A stretch of 64,000 nucleotides of DNA from Streptomyces carminius (GTDB lineage Bacteria > Actinomycetota > Actinomycetes > Streptomycetales > Streptomycetaceae): positions 106,624 through 170,623 of the forward strand of contig NZ_PGGW01000058.1 in assembly GCF_002794255.1 (NCBI RefSeq), in the 5' to 3' direction. The notes beneath the pieces were generated by a model. The model saw nothing but the letters and a program-made list of their open reading frames with translations. It made no database searches and was not told where the DNA came from. Shown piece by piece: positions 1-7,704 of the stretch. Both the position numbers and the translations under genes were made by a program. Position 1 is the first letter of the stretch. The number at the start of each line of letters is the position of its first letter.

Positions 1-87
1 TCCCCGGGCGACACCGTCGCGGCCGTCGCCGAGCTGATCGACAGCCGCACCGGCACCTCCGCCGACACCCCCGCCACCTCCTCATGA
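1..87 (+). CDS. redQ: Acyl carrier protein, C-terminal 28 residues (RedQ-like, partial)
   Basis: An open frame enters from the left edge and ends at TGA 85-87. The visible tail (TVAAVAELIDSRTG...) looks like the last helix of an acyl carrier protein. The phosphopantetheine serine lies outside the window. The stop overlaps the ATG of the ketosynthase gene by 4 nt (ATGA), so the two are probably translationally coupled, as redQ and redR are in prodiginine clusters. The identity rests mainly on context because so little sequence is visible. If RedQ, it carries the growing acyl chain for the 2-undecylpyrrole half of prodiginines. Confidence 0.6.
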   Translation, partial: SPGDTVAAVAELIDSRTGTSADTPATSS

Positions 88-1301
88 CCGGCGTCGCCGT
101 CACCGGCCTGGGCCTGGTCACCGCCGCGGGCATCGGCACCGAAGCCACCTGGGAGGGGGTGTGCCGGGGCGAGTCGGCCGCCGCGCGGAACCCCGCGCTG
201 GAAGGGCTGCCGGTGGACATCTCCTGCACCGTGCCGGGCTTCAGCGCCCGCGAGCACGTGGGGCGCCGCAGCTCCCTGATGCACGACCGGTTCGTCCAGC
301 TCTCCCTGACGGCCGCCCGCGAGGCCGTCGCCGACGCCGGACTCGATCCGGCCGGCTGGGACGGGGCCCGGGTCGGGGTGGTCGTCGGCTGCGGGCTCGG
401 CGGTGTCGCCACCTGGGAGGAGCAGCACCGCAGGATGCTGGAGCAGGGCCCCGAGGCGGTCTCCTCGCTGCTGGTCCCGATGCTGGTGCCCAACATGGTC
501 GCCGGGCACCTGGCGATGGACCTGGGGGCCACCGGGCCCAACTTCGTGACCGCCACCGCCTGTGCCTCCGGCGCGACCGCGATCGGCAGCGCGCTGCACC
601 TGCTGCGCTCCGGCGCCTGCGACGTGGTGGTCGCCGGCGGCGGCGAGGCCGGGGTGAGTCCGCTGATGGTGACCGGCTTCGCCCGGATGGGCGCGCTGTC
701 CCGGCGGCTCGACGAGCCGTCCGCCGCGTCCCGCCCCTTCGACGCCGGCCGGGACGGGTTCGTCATCGGCGAGGGCAGCGGGATGCTGGTCCTGGAGCGG
801 ACGGCGGACGCCCGCGCACGCGGGGCGCGGGTGCGCGCCTCGGTGGCCGGGTACGGGGCGTCCGCCGACGCCCACCACATGACCTCGCCCGACCCCGGGG
901 GCGCCGGTGTGCTGCGGGCGCTGCGCGCGGCGCTGGCCGACGCGGGCGCCGTCCCCGGGGAGGTGGACCACGTCAACGCGCACGGCACCTCCACCCCCCT
1001 CAACGACGTCGCGGAGGCCGCGGTGCTGCGCAAGCTGCTCGGCGACGGTGTCGCGGTCACGTCCGCCAAGGGGGTGCTCGGCCACTCCCTCGGCGCGGCG
1101 GGGGCGATCGAGGCCGCCCTGACCGTCCTGACCGTCGAGCGCGGCACGGTGCCCCCCACCGCCAACCTGGAGCGGCTCGATCCGCGGATCGAGCTGGACG
1201 TCGTCGCGGGGGCGCCGCGGCGGACCCGGACCGAGGTGGCGGTCAGCAACTCCTCCGGGTTCGGCGGCCAGAACGCGGTCCTGGTCGTCACGGCCGCGTG
1301 A
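84..1301 (+). CDS. redR: Beta-ketoacyl-ACP synthase II (FabF-like), RedR
   Basis: This 405-aa protein has the full thiolase-fold elongating ketosynthase layout. Cys160 sits in TATACASGAT, His300 in NAHGTST and His334 in GVLGHSLGAAG, giving the Cys-His-His triad of decarboxylative Claisen condensation. The length fits the KASII family. It would extend acyl-ACP with malonyl-ACP in the cytoplasm. The gene overlaps the ACP gene by 4 nt and begins the run redR-redS-redT-redU-redV-redZ, which matches the red cluster of S. coelicolor. By that synteny it builds the dodecanoyl-type precursor of 2-undecylpyrrole. Family assignment is certain; the pathway role is inferred from gene order. Confidence 0.9.
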   Translation: MTGVAVTGLGLVTAAGIGTEATWEGVCRGESAAARNPALEGLPVDISCTVPGFSAREHVGRRSSLMHDRFVQLSLTAAREAVADAGLDPAGWDGARVGVVVGCGLGGVATWEEQHRRMLEQGPEAVSSLLVPMLVPNMVAGHLAMDLGATGPNFVTATACASGATAIGSALHLLRSGACDVVVAGGGEAGVSPLMVTGFARMGALSRRLDEPSAASRPFDAGRDGFVIGEGSGMLVLERTADARARGARVRASVAGYGASADAHHMTSPDPGGAGVLRALRAALADAGAVPGEVDHVNAHGTSTPLNDVAEAAVLRKLLGDGVAVTSAKGVLGHSLGAAGAIEAALTVLTVERGTVPPTANLERLDPRIELDVVAGAPRRTRTEVAVSNSSGFGGQNAVLVVTAA

Positions 1302-1431
1302 CGCCCCACGGCACCGCGCCGGGCGCGGCCCCCATGACACGGCCCCGGGCCCGCGGTACAACCCGGACGAGCGGTACGCCCCGGCACGTCTCCCCCGGCC
1401 GTTCGGCCACGACACCGGAAGATCCCGTCAC

Positions 1432-1959
1432 GTGACTTCGACCACGCCCATGACCAGAGGGAACCTGCTGCTGCAGCGCGTCGTCGGCGTTCTGTACATC
1501 GCCGCCGGCATCGGCAAGTTCTTCCCCGAGATCGAATCGGTCGAGCAGCGGCTGGACGACGCCGCCCGGTCGAACGGCGACGCGCCCCTGCTGGGTCCCT
1601 TCACCGACTGGCTCGCGCGGTACCCCGACGGGGTGACCCTCTTCGTCGCCGCCGCGATGATCTCCTCCGGACTGCTGCTCCTGCTCAACCGGTACCTCGT
1701 CCTGCCGGTGCTGTACTGCCAGCTGCTGATGCTGGTCTGCTTCGTGGTGATCCTGGTCGGCAGCGTGCCGCAGATACTCGTCATGGACGCGGCGTTCTTC
1801 GCCGCCGCCATATACCTGCTGCGGCTGCACCGCTCGCCGGCCGCCGAGGCGGTGCCCCTCGCGGACCCGCTGGACCCCACCGCCCCACTGGCCCCACCGG
1901 ATCCCGCGGACCCGGACGACCCCACCGCCCCGCCGGCCTCCGGGGGTGGGCCCCGATGA
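1432..1959 (+). CDS. redS: DoxX-like small membrane protein, RedS-like
   Basis: The 175-aa product starts at GTG 1432 with no strong Shine-Dalgarno. It has about four hydrophobic segments: residues ~13-30, ~65-83, ~85-105 and ~108-128. A Pro/Asp-rich cytoplasmic-looking tail of ~40 residues follows. The N-terminal pattern (LLQRVVGVLYIAAGIGKFFP) is typical of DoxX-type proteins. It lies 130 nt after redR and overlaps the next gene by 4 nt (ATGA). Its position equals redS in the S. coelicolor red cluster, a gene whose biochemical role I do not know to be established. No catalytic motif is visible. Confidence 0.7.
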   Translation: MTSTTPMTRGNLLLQRVVGVLYIAAGIGKFFPEIESVEQRLDDAARSNGDAPLLGPFTDWLARYPDGVTLFVAAAMISSGLLLLLNRYLVLPVLYCQLLMLVCFVVILVGSVPQILVMDAAFFAAAIYLLRLHRSPAAEAVPLADPLDPTAPLAPPDPADPDDPTAPPASGGGPR

Positions 1960-2870
1960 GCGGAACGACCGGTGCCCGGGCGCCGTTCACCCTGCCGCAC
2001 GCGGAGCTGGCGGCCCTGGAGGAGCGGGTGGCCGGGGCCCTGCGGACGGCCGACGACAGCGCCCTGGAGATCCTCGGCTACGGCGAGGTCACCCTGGTGC
2101 TCCGGCTGGCGACCGGCCAGGGGGCCTTCGCCTGCAAGCGGCTGCCGGTCTTCCCCGACCGGGACCGCTTCGAGCGCTACCGGCACTCCCTCGACGAGTA
2201 CCTGGAGCGGCTCGGCAAGGGCGGGCTGCGGGTCGCCGACACCCTGCTGTGGCACCTCCCCCTGCCCTCGGGCCGGATCGTCGCCTACTGCGTGCAGCGG
2301 GAACTGCCCGCGCACCGGCTGTGCTCCCGGCTGCTGCACGGCGCGGACGAGGCGTGGGCCGGGGACTTCTTCGCGCGCTTCCTCGACCGGGTCGAGCAGG
2401 CGGTGTCGCCCGAGCTCGGGCTGGACGCGCAGGCGGCCAACTGGATGGAGGTGGACGGCGAGCTGGTCTACCTCGACGTCACCACCCCGCTCATGCGCGA
2501 CGGGCGCGGCCGTGAACTGCTCGACGTCCGGCTGTTCTTCACCTCGCTGCCGTGGCTGCTGCGCGATCCCGTCCGGCTGTCGATGACACGGTCCATCTTC
2601 GACAAGTTCTACGAGGTGCGCGGGGTCCTCCTCGACTTCCTGGGCAATCTGCACAAGGAGCGGCTGGGCCATCTGGTCCCGGTGTTCCTGGAGCGGGCCA
2701 ACGCGCGGCTGGCGAAGCCGATCACCGAGCGGGAGGTGGCCGCCTACTACCGCGACGACGCCCGGATGTGGGAGCTGATCCAGCGGCTGCGCCGGGCCGA
2801 CCGCTTCTGGCACCGCAGCGTCCGCCGGCGCACCTACCCCTTCCTGCTGCCGCCCCCCGTGGAGCGCTGA
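1956..2870 (+). CDS. redT: RedT-like protein of unknown function, possible kinase-like fold
   Basis: This soluble 304-aa protein begins at ATG 1956, inside the end of redS. Residues ~35-60 (EILGYGEVTLVLRLATGQGAFACKRL) resemble the glycine-rich and lysine region of aminoglycoside-phosphotransferase-type kinases. Residues ~155-175 (AQAANWMEVDGELVYLDVTTPL) resemble a degraded catalytic-loop Asn and metal-binding Asp region. That fold suggestion is inference from motif shape only. The gene is followed after 1 nt by the PPTase gene, so the operon is tight. By position it is redT, whose function I cannot state. It may belong to a DUF family in databases (possibly DUF6206), but I am not sure. Confidence 0.65.
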   Translation: MSGTTGARAPFTLPHAELAALEERVAGALRTADDSALEILGYGEVTLVLRLATGQGAFACKRLPVFPDRDRFERYRHSLDEYLERLGKGGLRVADTLLWHLPLPSGRIVAYCVQRELPAHRLCSRLLHGADEAWAGDFFARFLDRVEQAVSPELGLDAQAANWMEVDGELVYLDVTTPLMRDGRGRELLDVRLFFTSLPWLLRDPVRLSMTRSIFDKFYEVRGVLLDFLGNLHKERLGHLVPVFLERANARLAKPITEREVAAYYRDDARMWELIQRLRRADRFWHRSVRRRTYPFLLPPPVER

Positions 2871-2871
2871 C

Positions 2872-3729
2872 GTGACGGTCTCCACGGCGGTCCCCGGGGC
2901 GGTGTCCGCGCCGCCCCCCGCGCCCCGGCCGCCGGCACCCCGGGTGCCGTACCGCGCCACGGCCCCGCGGGCACCGGCGGCCGGGATCGGCGAGAGCCTC
3001 GTCCTGGACCCGTCGCGCCCGCTGTACGTCAGCCATGTGCGGGGGCCGCTCACGGTCGCGGTGGTGTCGATCGCCTGGCTGCGGGAGCGCAGCGAGGCCG
3101 ACCGGGCGGCGCTCCGGGAGCGCTACCTGTGGGACGAGGAGGCGGCCCGGCTGGCGACGCTGCACCTGCCCAAGCGGCGGTCGGAGTGGCTCGCGGGCCG
3201 GCTGGCCGTCAAGCACAGCGTCTGCGCGTACCTGCGGCGGCACGGGGGTGCGGCGACCGCGCCGCACGAGGTGCGGGTCCGGCCCGTGGCCGACGGCATC
3301 CGGGCCGGCAGGCCGACCGTCAACGCGCCGGTGGACGTGGGGCTCTCACACTCCGGCGACCTGGCCGTCGCCGTCTGCGGTCCGCGCACCGTCGGAATCG
3401 ACCTGGAGTCCGACCGCCCGGTGCCTCCCCTGCTGGCCGAGCTGCTCGCCGTGGACCGCGTCGGCGCCCGGACCCCCGGCCGCCGGCGGCTGGCCGCCAT
3501 GCCGCTGCCGCTGCGCTGGGCCTGCCGGGAGGCCGTGCTCAAGCACTTCGGCTTCGGGCTGCGGATCGGCGCCCAGGAGGTCGAGCTGCGCGGCTGGAAG
3601 GACGACGGCCGGTTCTCGTGGCGGGCCGGACCGGAGCTGCGCCGCCGTGTCCCCGTCGCCGACGGCCGCCGCTTCGACAGCTGGGCGGGGCGGTTCGGCG
3701 ACTACTTCCTGGCCCTGGTGTGGCAGTGA
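2872..3729 (+). CDS. redU: 4'-phosphopantetheinyl transferase, RedU
   Basis: The 285-aa Sfp-type PPTase begins at GTG 2872. The magnesium/CoA motif is GIDLES (residues ~178-183) and the second signature is WACREAVLKHFGFGL (residues ~213-227), both intact. A proline/alanine-rich stretch of about 40 residues precedes the enzyme domain. It transfers phosphopantetheine from CoA to the serine of carrier proteins. In the red pathway RedU is the PPTase that activates the cluster's own carriers, which fits its place here behind an ACP and ketosynthase. The next gene starts 12 nt downstream with its own GAGGAG ribosome site. Confidence 0.88.
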   Translation: MTVSTAVPGAVSAPPPAPRPPAPRVPYRATAPRAPAAGIGESLVLDPSRPLYVSHVRGPLTVAVVSIAWLRERSEADRAALRERYLWDEEAARLATLHLPKRRSEWLAGRLAVKHSVCAYLRRHGGAATAPHEVRVRPVADGIRAGRPTVNAPVDVGLSHSGDLAVAVCGPRTVGIDLESDRPVPPLLAELLAVDRVGARTPGRRRLAAMPLPLRWACREAVLKHFGFGLRIGAQEVELRGWKDDGRFSWRAGPELRRRVPVADGRRFDSWAGRFGDYFLALVWQ

Positions 3730-3741
3730 GGAGCGTGTTCC

Positions 3742-5040
<1,299 letters not shown>

Positions 5041-5370
5041 CGGAATTTCCGGCGAATACTCCGTTCCCCGCCCGGCCGGCGCCGCGGCCACCGGCCCCCA
5101 CTCGCCCGAACACGGTCAAAAAACCCCTGCCCGTGTTAATCTCGGTCCCCCGGAAATTAGTAATTCGCGCGTAGGTCTGATAGAGCCACGGGCATCACCG
5201 TTGTCCCACATAAGTGACCAAGGGGTAACATCAGTGCCGCATGGGGGAAGCCCGGGACGGGCCGGAATGTCCGCACGGGAAGGCGGCCCGAACGGCGCGT
5301 CCGAGCGAATACGGGAATCGCGGAACCTTCCACCGCGGCAGACAGTCCCCAGTACGGGGGGCGGTGGAAG
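5041..5370 (+). promoter_or_regulatory. redV-redZ intergenic region, probable redZ promoter
   Basis: This 330-nt gap is visibly richer in A/T than its neighbours, for example around 5115-5180 (GTCAAAAAACCCC, GTTAATCTC, AAATTAGTAATTC). That suits a promoter in a high-G+C genome. No clear hairpin terminator was found after redV. It ends with GGTGGAAG immediately before the redZ start codons. Confidence 0.45.
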
Positions 5371-6126
5371 ATGAACATGAGGGTCCTGCTGTGCTGCGAT
5401 GAGTCGATCATGAGCGCGGGCATCCGCGCACTGCTGAACGAGCAGCCGGACGTCCAGGTCGTCGGCCACTCGTCGGGCCGCGACTGCGCCCGGATCACGG
5501 CGCGGTCGCGGCCCGACATCGTCCTGGTGATCTCCCCGGCCCTCAGCATCGAACACCGGCGGGAGCTCGCGCAGCTCGCCGCCATGGCCAAGGTCGTGCT
5601 GATCCCCAAGGCCGAGAACACGCACCGCTCCCTGGAGGCGGTGCGCCAGGGAGTCAGTGCGGTCCTGGCGCCCGACACCTCCGCGGACGAGTTGATCCAC
5701 ACACTCCGGACGATCAGCTCGGGCGAGGCCATGGTCATCCCCAAGGCGACCCGGCGCGCACTGTTCTCGCTGCCCGGGAGCCGCGACTCCGACACCGCCT
5801 CACGACTGCTGGGCACGCTCACCCCGCGCGAGGCCGAGGTACTGCTCCTGCTCGCCCGGGGAAGCTCCAACACCGAGATCGCCGGGAAGCTCTCGGTCTC
5901 CGAGGCGACCGTCCGGTCCCATGTCCATCACCTGCTGAGAAAATTGAATGTTGAATCACGTACCCAGGCCGTCGCCCTGGCCTACGAGAGCGGCATCATG
6001 GCGGCGATGGAGGAGAGGGCGGAGGGGAAATCGGATCCCCCCGCGGAATTCCGCTTTCCCGGCGAGAAGCGGGCGGGTGAACGGAAGGGGCGGAGGCAAG
6101 GGAAGAGCCCGGGTCAGGCCCGGTAG
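5371..6126 (+). CDS. redZ: Orphan NarL/LuxR-type regulator with pseudo-receiver, RedZ
   Basis: This 251-aa protein joins a receiver-like domain (residues ~1-120) to a C-terminal LuxR helix-turn-helix (~150-210, LTPREAEVLLLLARGSSNTEIAGKL). Asp10 and Glu11 of the acidic pocket are present, but the phosphorylation position is Ile54 (VLVISPA instead of VLMDIRMP). It is therefore an atypical regulator unlikely to be controlled by aspartyl phosphorylation, as in RedZ. A basic tail of ~35 residues follows. RedZ activates the redD promoter in S. coelicolor. I see no in-frame TTA codon, unlike the bldA-dependent S. coelicolor redZ. ATG 5377 is an alternative start with better spacing from GGAAG. Its end overlaps redY tail to tail by 13 nt. 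Confidence 0.85.
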   Translation: MNMRVLLCCDESIMSAGIRALLNEQPDVQVVGHSSGRDCARITARSRPDIVLVISPALSIEHRRELAQLAAMAKVVLIPKAENTHRSLEAVRQGVSAVLAPDTSADELIHTLRTISSGEAMVIPKATRRALFSLPGSRDSDTASRLLGTLTPREAEVLLLLARGSSNTEIAGKLSVSEATVRSHVHHLLRKLNVESRTQAVALAYESGIMAAMEERAEGKSDPPAEFRFPGEKRAGERKGRRQGKSPGQAR

Positions 6127-6440
6127 CCCGGCTCGACGCGCTCGCCCACGAGTTCGTCGACCACCACCGCCATCTTGTCGAAATCGGTGACGAGCGAGCG
6201 GAAAACTTCCTTTTGCATGTCCCTCTCGAATTCCTCCCGGCTGGTCACCTCGATGAGCTCGAAGAAGTGGACCGGTGCCGCGGCCCCGCCGCTCTCCCCT
6301 GCCACGACGCGCTGGACGCCGAACGCCAGCACACTGGGCAGCTCCGGGCAGGCGGCGTAGTCGGTGTCCCGGACCCAGGCCTCGAAGTCGGCCGGGTCCA
6401 CGCCCTCGTGCAGGCGGATGCGGTGAACGATGGTCGTCAT
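6114..6440 (-). CDS. redY: REDY-like (HapK family) small protein, RedY
   Basis: This 108-aa protein has the motif run MTTIVHRIRL, DYAACPELPSV, VHFFELIEVTS and EFERDMQ, typical of the REDY/HapK family (ferredoxin-like, Dabb-type fold). Members occur in prodiginine clusters; the exact step is not settled to my knowledge. It is the last gene of the leftward redD-redX-redW-redY set, 70 nt beyond redW. Its stop lies inside the last codons of redZ on the opposite strand, which is the convergent layout of the red cluster. Confidence 0.85.
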   Translation of the reverse strand: MTTIVHRIRLHEGVDPADFEAWVRDTDYAACPELPSVLAFGVQRVVAGESGGAAAPVHFFELIEVTSREEFERDMQKEVFRSLVTDFDKMAVVVDELVGERVEPGYRA

Positions 6441-6510
6441 GGTGTCCTCCGGAGAGTGCGGTGACTGTGCGGTGGCGGTGCTGTGTGGTGGCGGCGCACG
6501 GGCGGGACGG

Positions 6511-7704
6511 TCAGCGGCGCCTGCCCGGGCGGCGGCCGGTCAGCCCCATCGCCCGGGCGACGTTGTTCTTCTGGATCTCGTTGGTCCCGGAGAAGATGCG
6601 GGCGGGCAGCGCGTCGCGCAGCAGGGTCTCGGCCTCGCCGTCGAGGACGCCGAGCGCGCCCCGGAGCTGGACGGCGTCGAGGCCGACCTGTACGGCCGCC
6701 TCGCTCACGGCGAGCTTCGCCAGCGCGGGCGCGATCTCGTCCTGGCTGCCGTCGGCCAGCCCGCGGGCGGCCCGGTAGAGCAGCAGCCGGGCCGCCTCCA
6801 GCCGCAGCGTCATGTCCACGACGCGGTGGCTGACGGCCTGGAAGCCGCCGATCGGCGTGCCGAACTGCTCGCGCTCGCCGACGTGGCGGACGGTGTCGTC
6901 CAGCACCCGCCGCATCGCCCCGAGGTAGGCGGCGAACAGGCAGGTCCGCTCCCACTTCATCGACGAGGTGAACACACTGGCCCCCGCGCCCTCGGCGCCC
7001 AGCATCCGGTCGGCCGGCACCACGCACCCGTCGAGGCGGACGTCGGCCGTGGGCGAACCGCGCAGCCCCACCTTGCGGTAGGGCGGGCCGACGCTCAGCC
7101 CGGGGGTGCCCGCGTCCACGACGAAGGTGCTGAGCCCGAAGAAGCCGCCGCCGGGCGCGGTGGCCGCCTGCACGACGAAGACGTCGGCCACCGGCGCGTT
7201 GGTGGTGAAGCACTTCTCGCCGTCGAGTACGTAGTGGCCGTCCCGGCGTTCGGCGCGGGTCCGCAGGTTCAACGCGTCGGAGCCGGCCTCCGGCTCGGTG
7301 ACGCAGTGCGCCGCGATCCGCTCGCCCGAGCAGAGCGCCGGCAGCCAGCCCAGCTTCTGCTCCTCGGTGCCGAACTCCACGATGGGCATCAGCGAGGCGA
7401 ACAGATGGGCCGCGACGGAGAACGCGAAGCCGGTGTCGGGGCTGCCCTCCCCGAGCGCCTCCAGGACCGCGGCGGCCGCCACGGCGTCCAGTCCGCTGCC
7501 GCCGTACCGGCCGGGCACCGTGGCGCCCACCACGCCCTGCTTGCCCGCCAGCAGCCAGCGCCTCCTGAAGTCCCCGGCGTCGAAGCCCCCCGGACCCGCC
7601 GGGGCGTCCCCGGATCCCCCGGAGGGCCCGGCCAGCTCACGTCTGGCGAACCGCAGGACCATGTCGCGCATCTCCGCGGTTTCCGGATCGAGGTCGAAGT
7701 TCAT
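6511..7704 (-). CDS. redW: Acyl-CoA dehydrogenase-type L-prolyl-carrier oxidase, RedW
   Basis: This 397-aa flavoprotein has the acyl-CoA dehydrogenase layout: CVTEPEAGSDA (FAD loop), a middle beta domain, and the C-terminal helical domain ending IFSGTNEIQ. In RedW/PltE-type enzymes it oxidises L-proline held on a peptidyl carrier protein to a pyrrolyl thioester, the first committed step of the bipyrrole half. The usual C-terminal catalytic Glu (as in EGT) is Ser372. Glu252 in KWERT lies where isovaleryl-CoA dehydrogenase keeps its base, so it is the likely catalytic residue. The ATG overlaps the redX stop by 4 nt. Confidence 0.85.
   Translation of the reverse strand: MNFDLDPETAEMRDMVLRFARRELAGPSGGSGDAPAGPGGFDAGDFRRRWLLAGKQGVVGATVPGRYGGSGLDAVAAAAVLEALGEGSPDTGFAFSVAAHLFASLMPIVEFGTEEQKLGWLPALCSGERIAAHCVTEPEAGSDALNLRTRAERRDGHYVLDGEKCFTTNAPVADVFVVQAATAPGGGFFGLSTFVVDAGTPGLSVGPPYRKVGLRGSPTADVRLDGCVVPADRMLGAEGAGASVFTSSMKWERTCLFAAYLGAMRRVLDDTVRHVGEREQFGTPIGGFQAVSHRVVDMTLRLEAARLLLYRAARGLADGSQDEIAPALAKLAVSEAAVQVGLDAVQLRGALGVLDGEAETLLRDALPARIFSGTNEIQKNNVARAMGLTGRRPGRRR

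Noticed and set aside
1428..3053. A 541-codon minus-strand frame across redS-redT
   Set aside because: The plus-strand genes have overlapping coupled starts and family signatures; this frame has none.
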